A stretch of DNA of 64,000 nucleotides from Areca catechu (GCA_021397845.1 CM038042.1:36032418-36096417); one strand, 5' to 3'. Counted from the stretch's first letter, positions 23,031 through 36,103 are shown. The notes: generated by a model not told the origin, from the letters alone. A program made the numbers and translations.

Positions 23031-24489
23031 TGATGAGGACATCAGATCAGACATAGACTTCAAGCTTCAATTTGTTCTCTAAATCATGTGTTGGTCAATT
23101 TTTGCTAAGTCCTGTAACAAAGTTCATCAATTGAGTCCTGTAATAAGTTGAGGCAAGAAGTCTAATTGAGTCTAGTGAATCCCTTGTCTCAACCTCATAA
23201 GTCCCTTAAGTCCTGTTACTTGAGTCCATTTGTAAGTTGAGTGAGTCCACTTGTCCAAGTTTAGTGAGTTTACTTGAGTCTTGTAATTTTCAAATACAAG
23301 AGAAGAGAATTCCCAAATTAGGAGTTTATCAGGCCTCACACAGGAGCTGGAGACCTTGCATCTACGCCTGCTCAAGCCACTCTGGGCCTCTCATGTTGCC
23401 CAAGCCCATGCAGCCTACATATTGGAAGATACCAGGACCCCATGGAATATTCCTTCTTCCAAGCACCCTAGCCCAGAAGCCTATCAGGAGTTGGCACCCC
23501 AGATTGAGCCCACAAGCCCAGGCACCCTAAGAGAAGACCAGGTCAAAGGAGAATATTCTTTCCCAAGTCATTAAGAGAAGACCAGGTCAAAGGAGAATAT
23601 TCTTTTCCAAGTCAATTAGGAAGTGTAGTTTTATTCAAATTTTGTAATCCTCTTCCTAATCAAACTATGTAATCCTTTTTCCAATCAAATTTTATACTCC
23701 CATCCTAACAAGGAGAGGACCTGGGTGAGCCTATAAATACCCACCCCCTCCCCTCTTGTAAAATAATCTCCTTTCATGAATTAAAACTCTAGTGAATTTT
23801 TCTTGTGACAATTTATGTTCTTTGGAAGTGTGTGTGTGACTTGTTCTTTTTTCTTCTTACTAAACCTAGCCATTGTCCATCCAAGCAAGAGCCCTAAGAC
23901 ACCACCATCAGTTCTCTCCAAGATCCAGATGCTGAAAGCTTCTTCCAAGACTGCCAACCCCTGCAACTCCATCTTCCAATCATCCTTCAACCCGATCTCC
24001 AGTTTCTATTTTTCCCTTCTTGCTTGCCTCTAACCTTTGACATTTTTAGGATCCCTCCAGTGCTATGTTCCTTGGATGAATTCTTCTTTGCCCTTGAATG
24101 AAGCTAATAAAAAGTCGACGAATTCATGGAAAAGTGACCGGATCATCCAGGCGCTGATCTGAGCGGAGTAATCTCTACTGCAGCAACTAGAAATCATTGC
24201 CTGGTATGTTAAACCTAATTTCCATCTCTTTTTATCTGATTTCTTGAAGTTGAACATGTCTTAATTGGCCTTCTTAGACCTAGGATCCTGATTTTCTTTT
24301 TTCTTTGATTGATCTAGCATGTGGGTAGGATGCTAATTGATACAGGATAACCCTAACCTAATCTAGGCTGGTTTTGGGAATCAAAACCATAAAAAAAATC
24401 CTAAAATATTTGCTTGCTTTAATCTGATTTTCTTTTTATTCATCCCTTGCATATCATCCTACATCATATTAGAATCCCATCCCTCATCA
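23031..24489 (+). repeat. 5' LTR of element K
   Basis: 1459 bp, TGATGAGG at the start and CCTCATCA at the end, an 8-bp perfect terminal inverted repeat. The TATA box in CTATAAATACCC is at 23731-23742. It matches the 3' LTR at 44917-46382 closely. Confidence 0.93.
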
Positions 24490-24493
24490 ATTT

Positions 24494-24504
24494 TTGTATC
24501 AGAG
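24494..24504 (+). promoter_or_regulatory. Primer-binding site of element K
   Basis: TTGTATCAGAG just after the LTR, one change from TGGTATCAGAG, complementary to initiator-Met tRNA. Confidence 0.8.
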
Positions 24505-24506
24505 TG

Positions 24507-25521
24507 GGATTAGGGCATGTTCTTGCATCTTAGTTTAGATTTATGCATCCTAAATTCTACATGACCCCTCAAAACATAGGACTGTTTTCCCCATCAAACA
24601 TTTTATTTTTTATGATTTTCACGGTGAGTATCCTATATTTTTTCTTATGTTTCTTGTCATTTTTGTGGAATTTTTTGGTCCTAAAATATATAAAATAATA
24701 GTAAAATAAACCCTAACAAAAATCTGCATCTTGTCATCTGCATTAGGGGTCTGAGTCTCTATCTGATTCACCATCTTAGGTATTTTATTTTTCTTTGAAA
24801 TCTACATAATGTCATCTCTATTGAGTCCTCTATTTTACTGATATTTCTCATAGATTTTACAAAACCAGAAATTACAAAAATAATCAGCATCCTAGAAACC
24901 CTAACCGGAAATCTGTCTTTTCCTGCACCCAATTAGAAACCCTAGGTTTGGCATTATCATACCATTTTTGTTTTGCATGAAATTTGGTAGGAAGCATTCC
25001 CACATGTCAATCTCTGTTTTGTAAGTTTTTTTAATTTTTCTGCATTATATCCATGCTATTTCTGTATCAAACCTGAAAAAAAAATTTAATTTCTGCTAAT
25101 TCTGCATACTTGACTTAACCTAACCTAATTAACTACCAAACCCCTCCCAACCCAAGCCAAATTTGTTTGATAACTTAACCAACTTAATTTAATTTTCCAC
25201 CTCATAAAAAGATAAAAAAATTATTTTTTGTTTTGTTTTAAGACTGCAACAGGTTCATCAATTGTACATCATATCATTAAACTAATCTTAAGGGCAATTT
25301 TACTCTGTCAGATCAGGGCAGGATTTCATCACCTGTCCTGGGCCTAAATAACAACCCAGCATCAGAACCCAAGCCTTAATTAAAATTAACTAGCAACCTA
25401 ATAGCTTAGGGACACAACAAGTAGGGTCCGAGTCTAGTAAGGAAATAGTGCACCAACCCATCATCTATTACTGAAAGCTAGTGTCTAAGGCTAGATGTCC
25501 AGAGACAAATGCCCTAAGTAG
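24507..25521 (+). other. Leader of element K, first part
   Basis: AT-rich, non-coding, with phrases also seen reversed in the leaders of B (39900-40500) and H (46440-47080). No gene is visible. It is cut at 25522 by the target site of element B and continues at 42087. Confidence 0.8.
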
Positions 25522-25526
25522 ACTGG
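25522..25526. repeat. Target-site duplication of element B, left
   Basis: ACTGG, exact partner at 42087-42091. Confidence 0.9.
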
Positions 25527-25738
25527 TGATGCAAGACGAACCTAGGACTGATGAAAAATAGTAAATTAATTTTTTAATATTTTTTTGACATTTAAGTAAG
25601 TGGCTAAAGACCCAAAAATAAGAATGAATTAGCAGAAAGACTAGAAATGCTAGAAACTAATATACCCGCAAGATAACTCATCTAGAATAATCAATTCCAG
25701 GACTCGAGAATTGAGAAACTCCCAGCTTAGGATAGCAT
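25527..25738 (-). repeat. 3' LTR of B, distal piece
   Basis: Aligns with 40532-40740, the end of the other B LTR. Interrupted after AGCAT by copia C. Confidence 0.9.
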
Positions 25739-28274
25739 TGATAGAAAAATGCACTAGAGCCAATCATTGTAAGGGCCTTTTTTTGTATTCTTCCAACTCT
25801 TGTATGACATTATATATTAATAAAGGCATCTATTTTTCATCATATACTGTTGTGTCTTATTTATGATTATGATGAACCCCATAGATTAGAGCAATGGAAT
25901 TAGGATTATGATGAGTTCATAACAGTGAGACCAAATTTCTTAAACCCTAATCTAAAATGTTCCTAGTCATTGGACCATGATTCGGGGATCAATGAATCCG
26001 GTAAGACTAGCTTATCCTATGTATGCTCAGATGATGAGAGTGTTGGTCTCATAATCACTTGTGTAGAGACACTAATACAAAGATAAGGTGCTCATCAGGG
26101 TATGAGTACATTGAACTGATTCGTACCAGCTATCTTATGGAAGTCTTACTACTTGTCAAAAGATAGATCCCTAGTAGGAGTTGTGCATGTGATCTTTAAA
26201 CCTGAGGTCACCATAGTTCCTTGTACACACTAAGCCATATTTTGGTTTATACTCATTCATGCCATTCGACATATACGGGGTGTTCTGGGTATGGTGGAAG
26301 GTGTATGGAGGATATGAGTGGACCAACAAGGAATCGATATTCATAGTAAGAGGATTGTTATCCTATGCAAACTCTTCGATGAGTGACTTAAGGAGCCTTT
26401 GATCAAAGCAGGATTAGATTAGTGGATCTAATCAGTCATCAGCTGAGTTCTCACTATCGAGTTGAGATTCGAATGACTAAGTGTTAGGGTTTGACATCTA
26501 TCAATACCTATCACTTAATCGGGATAATGGGAGATTGAAAGATTAAATTGCACGTAACTTACTATTGAAGGGTATTTTGGTAATTTCTACCAAATCCTAA
26601 TCTTCCGGGTAGGCATGACACGTTGCTAGATGTCAATTTGTCTTGTAGGTATTCATGAACCATTGGATTTGTTTTATGAGTCAAATTCGATGGATGGTTC
26701 GAATTGGAAATTAAATGAGCTAGTTTGAACTAATTAGGTCAATCGGGTTCGATGGATTGAATCAGCTCAAACCCAAAACCTATTGCTGGCCAGATGTGGA
26801 ATCCATGGATCACACACACTAGATAATGGACAAGGAATTCATTCATGATTTATTAGGGTCATAGAATTCTAATGGTAGCTAGGTGACACACTAGCATGAT
26901 AGGCTAACCTAATTCTTAAACCCAATTGGATTGGTTCCGGTTGCTTGCTAAATGGACTAACCAATTTGTGGGACACTAAATTGGGTTATGTTCTAAGTAG
27001 GATGAATTTATCAGAATTATCTGATATTTTTGGAGATTTTATCTCGGAATTATGAAGAGTCCCTAAGGCATAGGACTCTTGGTGCCTAAATGACATGTTG
27101 TTATTCAAAAGGGCCTAGAAGGGTCTATAGTTCTTTGATCGAAAAAGTTTTTATATGGGAGTAAGAAAGCTTATTTAATGCCCTTTCATTGACATCCATA
27201 TTTCTATACTTTGATTTGTCAAGGTAGCATATGGCATGGAAAAGGTTGACCGAAATTATGAAGAGAAGTGACTCTTCATTTGGCGTGCAGAAAGGACCAA
27301 GAGTCCTTCTGCAGATGAGTTTCTTCTATTGATTGGACTTCTTCTAATCTTTATCTTTATTTCCACACCCTTTCATGAAAAATTTGAATGGTCATGATTT
27401 TTGAATTGGCGTGAAGAAGGAAAGGATGAATGGCGCACATGAAAGGTTGCGACTTTTCATGAGAGGGCGCACGGTTTGAAGCAGAGTCCTTCTGCTTTCA
27501 GATCTCTTTGATTTTCTCTGACTTTTGGGAAATGAGAAGATGCCTCTTGTCTCTTCCAGAGGCCGGTACATGCCATGTGCATGAGAAGGTTTCATTTGGA
27601 CATGAAGAGATGTCAGATAAGACTCTGAATCCTAAAGAGTCTTATCAGATATGAAGAAACATATATGATAAGAGATTTTGGGATTTGTTTCACGCCCCTT
27701 AAGAAAATATTTAAAGGGTGTACAGTGGAATGAAAATATATTCATTCAGTCATCTGAAATAGGAGTCTAGATTCTATCGTATTATCCATCTGAGTTTTTC
27801 TCTCTCCCTCTTCCTTTCTTTAAGACAAGACTTGTCTTGTTAAGACAAGGTCTTTTCTATTAGGACAAGGCTTTGTTTTAGGACATAAGCCTAAGGGGTC
27901 CTAAAGGAGAGTTGTCTTAAAACCAAGAGTGGTTTAGAAGAGTGTCCAAAGAGTCTTATAGTGGGATAGTGAGTCCTACAAAGGCCAAAGTCTAAAAGGC
28001 TGTCGAAAGAGTCCTACCCGGGCAAGCAACTTCAAGAAGGAGTTCTTTCTTGTTTCAAATATTGTGTGGAGGACTTACACTTGTGAGTCTAGTGGAAGAA
28101 GTGGAATTAGCACTCCAAGTATGTTTCATTAACCTTTTTTTATAATATATTAGTTGTAATCAAATAAGGGATCTTGGGAATTAGGGTTTCTAACTGATAA
28201 AGTGTTATCTTGATGCATGAAATTTTATAATTTAGTCTTACTAAGTTTCATAATGATCTCCTTGAAACCCAACA
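25739..28274 (+). repeat. 5' LTR of copia C
   Basis: 2536 bp, TGATAG to CCCAACA. A TATA-like TATTTAAA is at 27708-27715. Near 27822-27838 it has AAGACAAG/CTTGTCTT, an 8-bp stem in a short segment absent from the 3' LTR. Confidence 0.95.
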
Positions 28275-28275
28275 G

Positions 28276-28287
28276 TGGTATCAGAGA
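28276..28287 (+). promoter_or_regulatory. Primer-binding site of copia C
   Basis: TGGTATCAGAGA after the LTR end, 11 of 12 bases complementary to initiator-Met tRNA. Confidence 0.9.
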
Positions 28288-29634
28288 TACCCTTAGTTTA
28301 TTTCAACTATTTGTCACTTGTAATAAAGTGATCCTCTCAGGATTATGATTCAATGCATATTAGGGATCATATGTTTGGTCTCTACTTCATTATGAAAAAT
28401 ACGATGTTATTATTTTATGCATATTGTAGATCAAATGCATCGTTATAACATGTTTTATCCTAATAGCTATTTAGGATTGGATTAGTCAGCGAGGTATTTG
28501 AAATATCATGCTATGATATGATTGCTATGTACATCATGCAATGTAATGCATATGCTAGATTGGTATGCCTTATGCTAGTCACTAGTTAGGGTTTTTTAAC
28601 ACCTAAACCCTAATCTTTAAAATATGTCAAGATTTTTTTTAGTCACATTTTGAAATAAGGTTGTCCTAACATAATGGTGGATATCTGTTATGTTGTAAGG
28701 TTGTCCTAGAATGATGACACACCTAGCATATATTTTGCATCATATCATATAGTATGGTTTTCTATTATAAGTACATTATGATATGTTAAATAGTATTAGA
28801 ATGTGTTTGAGACCATCGAAGCCCTCATTAAAAATCATATTTAGTCTTAGTATCAAATTAATCATGATGCAGAACCAATTAGGGTTTGATCAGCCAATTG
28901 GTGTCTACGCAAGTGGTTCTGGGAAGGTAAAGGGATTGAGGTTTATTAATTGGTTCTATTGTCTGACCTAGCCAATTTAATTGGTATCTAAGGAAAGCAA
29001 CGGGGGGACCCCCTCACCCCTTCCACTTACCTGGCCAATTTGATCATATCTAAACCTTAACTTGATAATGCTAATTGATTATGTATACTATAATTTGCCT
29101 TCCTTCATGCTAAGCCAAATTAATATCAAAACTATAGTAGGTTTGTTGTGTAACACAAGATCTACTCTAGCATTTAATATGAAATTTGTATTGGTGCACT
29201 TAGTGCTTTATGGCAGGGTTGAAATTGTTGCTTTGTTGTGTAACACAAGGGCAACAATCTTCAATTATAGCTATATAGAAATGAAGGGTTTGACTAAACT
29301 AAAACATTATAGTTTGTTGTGTAACACAAGACTATAAGTATCTTAGAGGCAAAGATAATTGTTGAGAATTACACAGGATGCAATTAGAAAGTAAGTCCTA
29401 CCTTTGAACTTATTAGTGTTTGTTGTGTAACACAAGGCACTAATGAGGAATTAGGATCTCAACTCCACTAAGGAAACCAGGAAGGCTTCTCGTTTACCAT
29501 AAAATGAGGGTTATGGTATTTGTAGAAAATAGTGGGAGACATAATAAGATAGTAAGTCCTTATCTAGTTATAAATGTCATTCTTGAGTGGTCTGCTGATA
29601 TTGTTCTTTAATTAAATATAGGATATTTATATTT
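28288..29634 (+). other. Untranslated leader of copia C
   Basis: About 1.35 kb without convincing coding sequence. It contains a degenerate large hairpin near 28650-28725, shared with the leader of D, and the array of four capped stem-loops at 29136-29444. A TTGTTCTTTAATTAAATATAG tract, similar to one in D, ends just before the gag ATG. Confidence 0.85.
29136..29444 (+). ncRNA. Array of four variable-stem hairpins in copia C leader
   Basis: Four copies of TTTGTTGTGTAACACAAG (about 29142-29159, 29232-29249, 29313-29330, 29419-29436). Each is closed by a different complementary stem: AGTAG/CTACT (29136-29140, 29162-29166), ATTGTTGC/GCAACAAT (29224-29231, 29251-29258), TATAGT/ACTATA (29308-29313, 29331-29336) and ATTAGTG/CACTAAT (29412-29418, 29438-29444). 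The cap itself folds as TTGTG-TAA-CACAA. The stems differ but stay complementary, so the structure, not the stem sequence, is kept. It lies between primer-binding site and gag, where packaging and dimerisation signals are found in retroelements. The function is inferred. Confidence 0.8.
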
Positions 29635-30446
29635 ATGGCTTCAAACTTATCACTAAGGGCATCTTGGATACCAATAAGTTAACAGGTCCAAATTATGTGG
29701 ATTGGTTGAGGAACCTGAGAATCGTATTAACTCAGGAGAAGCTTTCCTATATTCTTAATTCTCCGGATCCTAAGGTGATTGGAGAGGATGCTTCAAAAGA
29801 GGAAAGGGCCACACATCAAATATGGCTAAATGACAGTATGACTGTCAGGTGCATCATGTTGGCTTCTATGAGCAACGAGCTCCAGAGGCAACATGAAGAT
29901 CTAGAATCTCAATCCATGTTGCTCAATTTAAAAGAGCTTTATGGAGAGCAAAGTAGGGTTGCCCGATACGTGATATCGAAGCAGTTGTTCCGAGCACAGA
30001 TGAGTGAAGGTTCACCTGTGCAAACCCATGTGCTGAAAATGATTGACTTAATCACTCGATTGGGTCAATTAGGGTTTGTGATGGATAGTGAACTTGATCA
30101 AGACTTGATCCTACAGTCACTCCCAGATTCCTTCTCTCAGTTTGTTCTTAACTACCATATGAACAAATTGAATACCACTTTGCCAGAGCTGCTTAACATG
30201 CTTAAGACAGCTGAGAGCCACTCTAAAGGAGATAAGGCTCATGTTCTTCTTGTTAATGGAAGAAAGAAACAGGCAAGGAAAAAGGGTATGAAAAAAAGTT
30301 TAACTTTAAGAAGAGCATCCAGAAGAAAAATAAGAAAGCTAAGAAGGATGATGGAGCCTGTTTCATTACAGCAAGACTGGGCATTGGAAGAACAGTTGCA
30401 AGGTTTACCTTGCAAGTGTAAAGCAAGATGCAAGTGGAGCATCTAA
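29635..30446 (+). pseudogene. Copia C gag pseudogene
   Basis: ATG at 29635 starts MASNLSLR, then a one-base frameshift leads to a long open stretch from 29664 (MDTNKLTGPNYVDWLRNLR). This is the UBN2-type Gag with conserved VRCIMLASMSNELQ and LQSLPDSFSQFVLNYHMNK parts and a Lys-rich end. A further base loss near 30370 shifts the zinc knuckle (CFHY...GHWKNSC, second Cys replaced by Tyr) out of frame. Particle protein; not functional in this copy. Confidence 0.92.
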
Positions 30447-30449
30447 AGG

Positions 30450-30830
30450 TTTGTACATGATACAAACTAATTTATCATTGAGTGCTTCTATTTCTAATTA
30501 ATGGGTATTAGATACCGCATGTGGATCTCATATATGCAATTCATTGCAGGGACTCCACAGAATTAGAAGATTGAAGAGGGGTGACTTTAAGCTGCATGGG
30601 ACCAGTGGTGAAGCCATATATGCTGAAGCTGTGGGCACCTATCTTCTTTTATTACCTTTGGGTGATGTAATAAAGCTAGAAGAATGCTTCTATGTACTTG
30701 ATATTATTAGAAATATTATTTCTATCCCCTTGTTATTACAACAGGGATATGAAATAAGTGTAAAAGTAGTGGCTGCTTTATTCTTTATAATAATAAAATA
30801 TTTAGACATGGATCTTTTATAAATGGTCTT
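30450..30830 (+). pseudogene. Copia C protease remnant
   Basis: WVLDTACGSHICNSLQGL begins near 30506, with DTA where D-T/S-G is usual (D shows the same DTACG). A stop stands just before it. The rest of the domain is read at 30544-30820, ending with the IPLLLQQGYEI stretch. Confidence 0.85.
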
Positions 30831-30889
30831 CTAACTTTGTAACTCAATGATAATATTTTTCTTGTTGATGATAAGAAGAGAAAAAGAGA

Positions 30890-31985
30890 TAATGACAATG
30901 TCACATATCTCTGGCATTGCCGATTAGGTCATATCAGTGAGTCAAGAATAAACAAGTTAGTTAAAGATAATTACTTTGACTCTAATGATTTCCAAATGTT
31001 AGAAACTTGTGAATCTTGTCTCAAAGGAAAAATGACTAAGTCTCCATTCACTGGACATGGAGAAAGAGCAACTGAATTGTTAGGTCTTATACATACTCAT
31101 GTGTGTGGACCTATGTCAACACAGGCCAGAGGAGGATATTCTTATTTCATCACTTTTATTGATGATTTATCAAGGTTTGGTTATGTGTATCTTATGAAAC
31201 ACAAGTCTGAAGCTTTTGATAGATTTAAAGAATATCAAAGTATGGTTGAAAAACAAACTAGACTTGGTATTAAAACTCTTTGTTCTGATCAAGGAGGTGA
31301 ATATTTGTCTAGTGAGTTTTTGAACCATCTCAAAGACAAAGGCATTATTTCTGTATGAACTCCTCCTTATACACCCCAGTTAAATGGAGTGGCAGAAAGG
31401 AGAAATCACACCTTATTAGATATAGTGAGGTCCATGATGAGCTTCATAGATCTTCCCATTTCCTTTTAGGGACATGTCCTGAAAACTGTTGCATATATAT
31501 TAAATAGGGTTCCGTCTAAGTCAGTAAGTAGCACTCCATATGAGTTATGGAATGGCAAGAGACCAAATCTTAAATACTTAAAGATTTGGGGTTGCCATGC
31601 TTATGTCAAGAAAAATTACGGACATAAGTTAAATGCTAGGGCTGACAAATATAGATTTGTTGGTTATCCAAAAGAGGGTGTTGGATACCTCTTTCATAAT
31701 ACTACTGAGCAAAAGATAATTGTCAGTAGGCATGCTACATTCTTGGAGCAAGAATTTATCCAAGAAAGAAGTAATAATTCTTCACTTGAGTTATGTGAAG
31801 AACTAAACCAACAAACTAAAGAGCTTTCAAGAGATATTCCTCAACCAGAAGTTCTTGAGGATCAAGAACAGCCACAATACACACCTTTCTCCGAAGGTCA
31901 GAGAGGGTGCGGGGAGCACCTCTTAGATATGGCTTTGTCATCAAAGATGACAATAAAGCCAGTATCATACAGATTGATGATCCTG
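30890..31985 (+). pseudogene. Copia C integrase pseudogene
   Basis: The zinc motif reads LWHCRLGHI then CESCLKGK. In the core the first catalytic Asp is His (IHTHVCGP, near 31090); the second is present in CSDQGGEYLSSEF. The third, Glu in GVAERRNHT, lies near 31390-31410, after a TGA at 31357. The tail GCHAYVK/RFVGYPKEG is typical copia. Loss of a catalytic Asp plus stops means no integrase activity. Confidence 0.9.
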
Positions 31986-31989
31986 TGAT

Positions 31990-33060
31990 CTATTCGAAAG
32001 CTGTCGAGAGTAGAGACTCCGACAAATGGCTAAGTGCCATGAAATCTGAAATGGACTCCATGTATTCCAATCAGGTTTGAATTTTGGTAGATCTACATGA
32101 AGGAATTAACCCAATAGTGTATAAATGGGTCTTCAAGAAAAAGATTGGAGCAGATGGTCAAATTGAGACCTACAAGGCTAGACTGGTAGCAAAAGGTTTC
32201 AGACAAAAACATGGTATAGACTATGATAAAACTTTTTCTCCAGTAGCCATGCTCAAGTCCATTCGGATAATGCTTGCCATAGCAGCATACCATGACTATG
32301 AGATCTAGCAGATCGATGTAAAGACTGCTTTCCTCAATGGAAACGTTGAGGAATAAGTCTATATGTCATAGCCAGAGGGTTTTGTCTCAAGTGGGAGACC
32401 AAATCAGGTATGCAAATTAAAGAAGTCTATTTATGGACTTAAGCAAGTATCGAGGAGTTGGAACATCTGTTTTGATGAAACAATTAAAGGATTTAGTTTT
32501 ATCAAAAATGTGGATGAACCATGTGTATATAAGAAGATAAGTGGGAGTGCACTTGTTTTCTTGGTTTTGTATGTGGATGATATACTGATCATTGGGAATG
32601 ATATCCCAATGTTACAATCGGTTAAGACTTGACTGTCATCAAAGTTTTCCATGAAGGATTTGGGAGAAGCATCCTATATAATGGGTATAAGGATCTATAG
32701 AGATAGATCCAAGAGGATGTTAGGCTTTTCCCAATCCAGGTACATTGACTTAGTGTTTATGAGATTCAACATGGATGGAAGTAAGAAAGGTTACTTGCCA
32801 ATGAGTCAAGGCATACATCTCTCTAAAAATATGTATCTTAAGACATCAGAATAAGAGAGAGGATGACTAAGATTCCTTATGCTTCGGCTGTAGGATCAAT
32901 TATGTATGCTATGTTATGTACCAGACCTGATGTTGCTTATGCCTTAGGCATAGTGAGCATATTTCAGGCAGATCCAAGAGAAGATCATTGGAAAGCTATG
33001 AAAATTATTCTTAAGTACCTTAGAAGGACTAAAGATATTTTTCTATATATGGAGGATCTG
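31990..33060 (+). pseudogene. Copia C reverse transcriptase pseudogene
   Basis: Recognisable from YKWVFKKKIGADGQ and HGIDYDKTFSPVAMLKSIRI, through the first Asp region (here with a stop, 'EI*QIDVKTAFLNG'), to YVDD at 32570-32581 and KDLGEASYIMGIRIYRDRSKRMLG at 32655-32730. Stops near 32078, 32308, 32354 and 32852 break it. The enzyme would copy element RNA into DNA. Confidence 0.92.
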
Positions 33061-33554
33061 AGTTGAGATTAGAAGGCTATATAGATTCTAGTTTTCAATC
33101 AGATCTAGATGATAGCAAATCCACGTCGGGTTATGTCTTCACCCTGAATGGTGGTGCAGTGCATTGGAAAAGTATAAAATAGCGAACAGTAGCTGACTCA
33201 GTCACTGAGGTAGAGTACATAGCTGCAAGTGAAGCCGCAAAGGAAGCTGTCTGGATGAAGAAATTCATCATGGAATTGGACGTGGTTCCTGATATACAAT
33301 AGCCAGTGCCATTGTACTATGATAACACTGGAGCTGTTGCACAAGCCAAGGAACCAAGGTCTCATCACAAGTCCCAGCACATTCTAAGATGGTTCCATCT
33401 CATTCGAGAGATAATAGAAAGACAAGATGTTGTCATCAATCGAGTAGATACAAAGAACAATATAGCAGACCCATTCACTAAAGCATTACCTAAGCAACAG
33501 TTAGATCGCCACTTGGATGGTATAGGTATAAAGTACAAGGACGATTGGCTTTAG
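33061..33554 (+). pseudogene. Copia C RNase H pseudogene
   Basis: Ends pol with YYDNTGAVAQAKEPRSHHKS and NRVDTKNNIADPFTKALPK and a natural stop at about 33552-33554. Stops occur upstream (for example at 33179 and 33300). The polypurine tract ACAAGTGGGAG follows at 33556-33566, just before the 3' LTR. Confidence 0.9.
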
Positions 33555-33568
33555 TACAAGTGGGAGTT

Positions 33569-36098
33569 TGATAGAAAAGTACCCTAAGAGCCAATCATTG
33601 TAAGGGCATTCTTTTGTATTCGTCCAACTCTTGTATGACATTATATATTAATAAAGGCATCTGTTTTTCATCATATACTATTGTGTCTTATTTATGATTA
33701 TGATGAACCCCATAGATTAGAGCAATAAAATTAGGGTTATTATGAAGTTCATAATAATGAGATCTAATTTTCTATAAACCCTAATCTAAAATGTTCCTAG
33801 TCATTGGACCATTGATTCGGGGATCAATGAATCCGGTAAGACTAGCTTATCCTATGTATGCTCAGATGATGAGAGTGGTTGGTCTCACAACCACTTGTGT
33901 AGAGACACTAATACAAGGATAAGGGTGCTCATCAGGGTATGAGTACACTGAACTGATCCGTACTGGAACTATTTTATGGAAGCTTACTACTTATCAAAAG
34001 ATAGATCCCTGAGTAGTTGTGCATGTGATCTTTAGACCTGAGGTCACCATGGTTCCTTGTGCAAACTAAGCCATATTTTGGTTCATACTCATTCATGCCA
34101 TTACGATATGTACGGGGTGTTCTGGGTATGGTGGAAGGTGTATGGAGGATATGAGTGGACCAACAAGGAATCGATCATTCCTAGTAAGAGCAATTGTTAT
34201 CCTATGCAATCTCTTCGATGAGTGACTTAAGGAGCCTTTGATCAAAGCAGGATGAGATTGGTGGAATCTAATCAGTCATCAACTAAGTCCTCACTATCGA
34301 GTTGAGATTTGATATGATTAAGTGTTAGGGTTTGACATCTATCCATATTTATCAATTAATCAGGATAATGGAAGATCGAAAGATTGAATTGCATGGTAAC
34401 TTACTACTGAAGGGTATTTTGATAATTTCTTCCAAATTCCTCATCTTCTGGGTAGGCATGACATGTTGCTAGATATCAATCTTGTCTTGTAGGTATTTAT
34501 GCACCAATTGGATTGGTTTTATGAGTCAATTCGATGGATGCTTCGAATTAGACAATTAGATGAGCTAGTTTGACATAATTTGGTCAATCAGGTTTGATTG
34601 GATCGAATTGGCTCAAACCTAAACCTATTGCTAGCTAGATGTGGAACCCAATGGGTCACACACACTAGATAATTGGACAAGGAAGTCATTCATGATTTAA
34701 TTAGAGTCATAGGATCCTAATTGGTTAGCTAGGTGACACACTAGCATGTGTAGATTGGATTGGGTCCGGTTGCTTGCTAAATGGACTAACGAATTTATAG
34801 AAAACCTAAATTGGGTTATGTTCTAAGTAGGATGAATTTATCAGATTTTATCTGATATTTTTTGGAGGTTTTATCTCGGAATTATGAAGAGTCCCTAAGG
34901 CATAGGACTCTTGGTGCCTAAATGACATGTTGGCATTCAAAAGGGCCTAGAAGGGTCTATAGTTCTCTAATCGGAAAAATCTTTATATGGTTGGAAAGCT
35001 TATTTAATGCCCTTCCATTTGACACCCATATTGTATATACTTTGACTTTGTCAAAGGTAGCATATGGCATGGAAAAACGTTGACCAAATTGTGAAGAGAA
35101 GCGACTCTTCATTTGGCGCGCAGAAAGGACCAAGAGTCCTTCTGCAGATGAGTTTCTTCTGTTGATTGGACTTCTTCTAATCTTTATCTTTATCTCCATG
35201 CCCTTTCATGAATGATTTGACTAGTTAATGATTATTGAATTGGCATGAAGAAGGAAAGGATGAATGGTGCACATGAAAGGTTGCGACTTTTCATGAGAGG
35301 GTGCACGGTTTGAAGCAGAGTCCTGCTTTCAGATCTCTTCGATTTTCTTTGACTTTTGGGAAATGAGAATATGCCTCTTGGCTCTTCCAAAGATCAGTAC
35401 ATGCCATGTGGCATGAGAAGGTTTCATTTGGACATGAAGAGATGTCAGATAAGACTCTTGAATCCTATAGAGTCTTATCAGATATGAAGAAACATATATG
35501 ATAAGAGATTTTGGGATCTGTTTCACGCCCCTTAAGAAACTATTTAAAAGGTGTATGGTGGAATGAGAATATATTCATTCAGTCATCTGAAATAGGAGTC
35601 TAGATTCTACCGTATTATCCATCTGAGTTTTTCTCTCTCCATCTTTTTTCTTTAAGACAAGGTCTTTTCTATTAGGACAAGGCTTTGTTTTAGGACATAA
35701 GCCTAAGGGGTCCTAAAGGAGAGTTGTCTTAAAACCAAGAGTGGTTTAGAAGAGTGTCCAAAGAGTCCTATAGTGGGATAGTGAGTCCTACAAAGGCCAA
35801 AGTCTAAAAGGCTGTCGAAAGAGTCCTACTCGGGCAAGCAACTTCAAGAAGGAGTTCTTCCTTGTTTTAAATCTTGTGTGGATCACCGTTGGAGGACATA
35901 CACTTGTGAGTCTAGTGGAAGAAGTAGAATATAGCACTCCAGGTATGTTTCATTAACCTTCTTTTATGACATATTAGTTGTAATCGAATAAGGGATCTTG
36001 GGAATTAGGGTTTCTAACTGATAAAGTGTTATATTTATGCGTAAAATTTTATAATTCAGTCTTACTAAGTTGCATAATGATCTTCTTGAAACCCAACA
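33569..36098 (+). repeat. 3' LTR of copia C
   Basis: 2530 bp, same ends as the 5' LTR. By eye the two LTRs differ by scattered substitutions and several small indels, so the insertion is not very recent. Confidence 0.95.
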
Positions 36099-36103
36099 AG
36101 CGT

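Larger units (their letters stand above)
25739..36098 (+). mobile_element. Copia element C, full-length but inactive
   Basis: A 10.36-kb element with two LTRs of about 2.53 kb (25739-28274 and 33569-36098), flanked by AGCAT (25734-25738) and AGCGT (36099-36103). Order: LTR, primer-binding site, 1.35-kb leader with four stem-loops, gag, protease, integrase, reverse transcriptase, RNase H, polypurine tract, LTR. All coding parts are recognisable but frameshifts and stops break them. It is the innermost insertion of its stack and so younger than B, K and H. Confidence 0.95.

Noticed and set aside
29136..29444. CRISPR-like array (repeats with regular spacing)
   Set aside because: Only four units in a plant retrotransposon leader, with paired arms and no cas genes. 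The pattern is stem-loops, not repeat-spacer.
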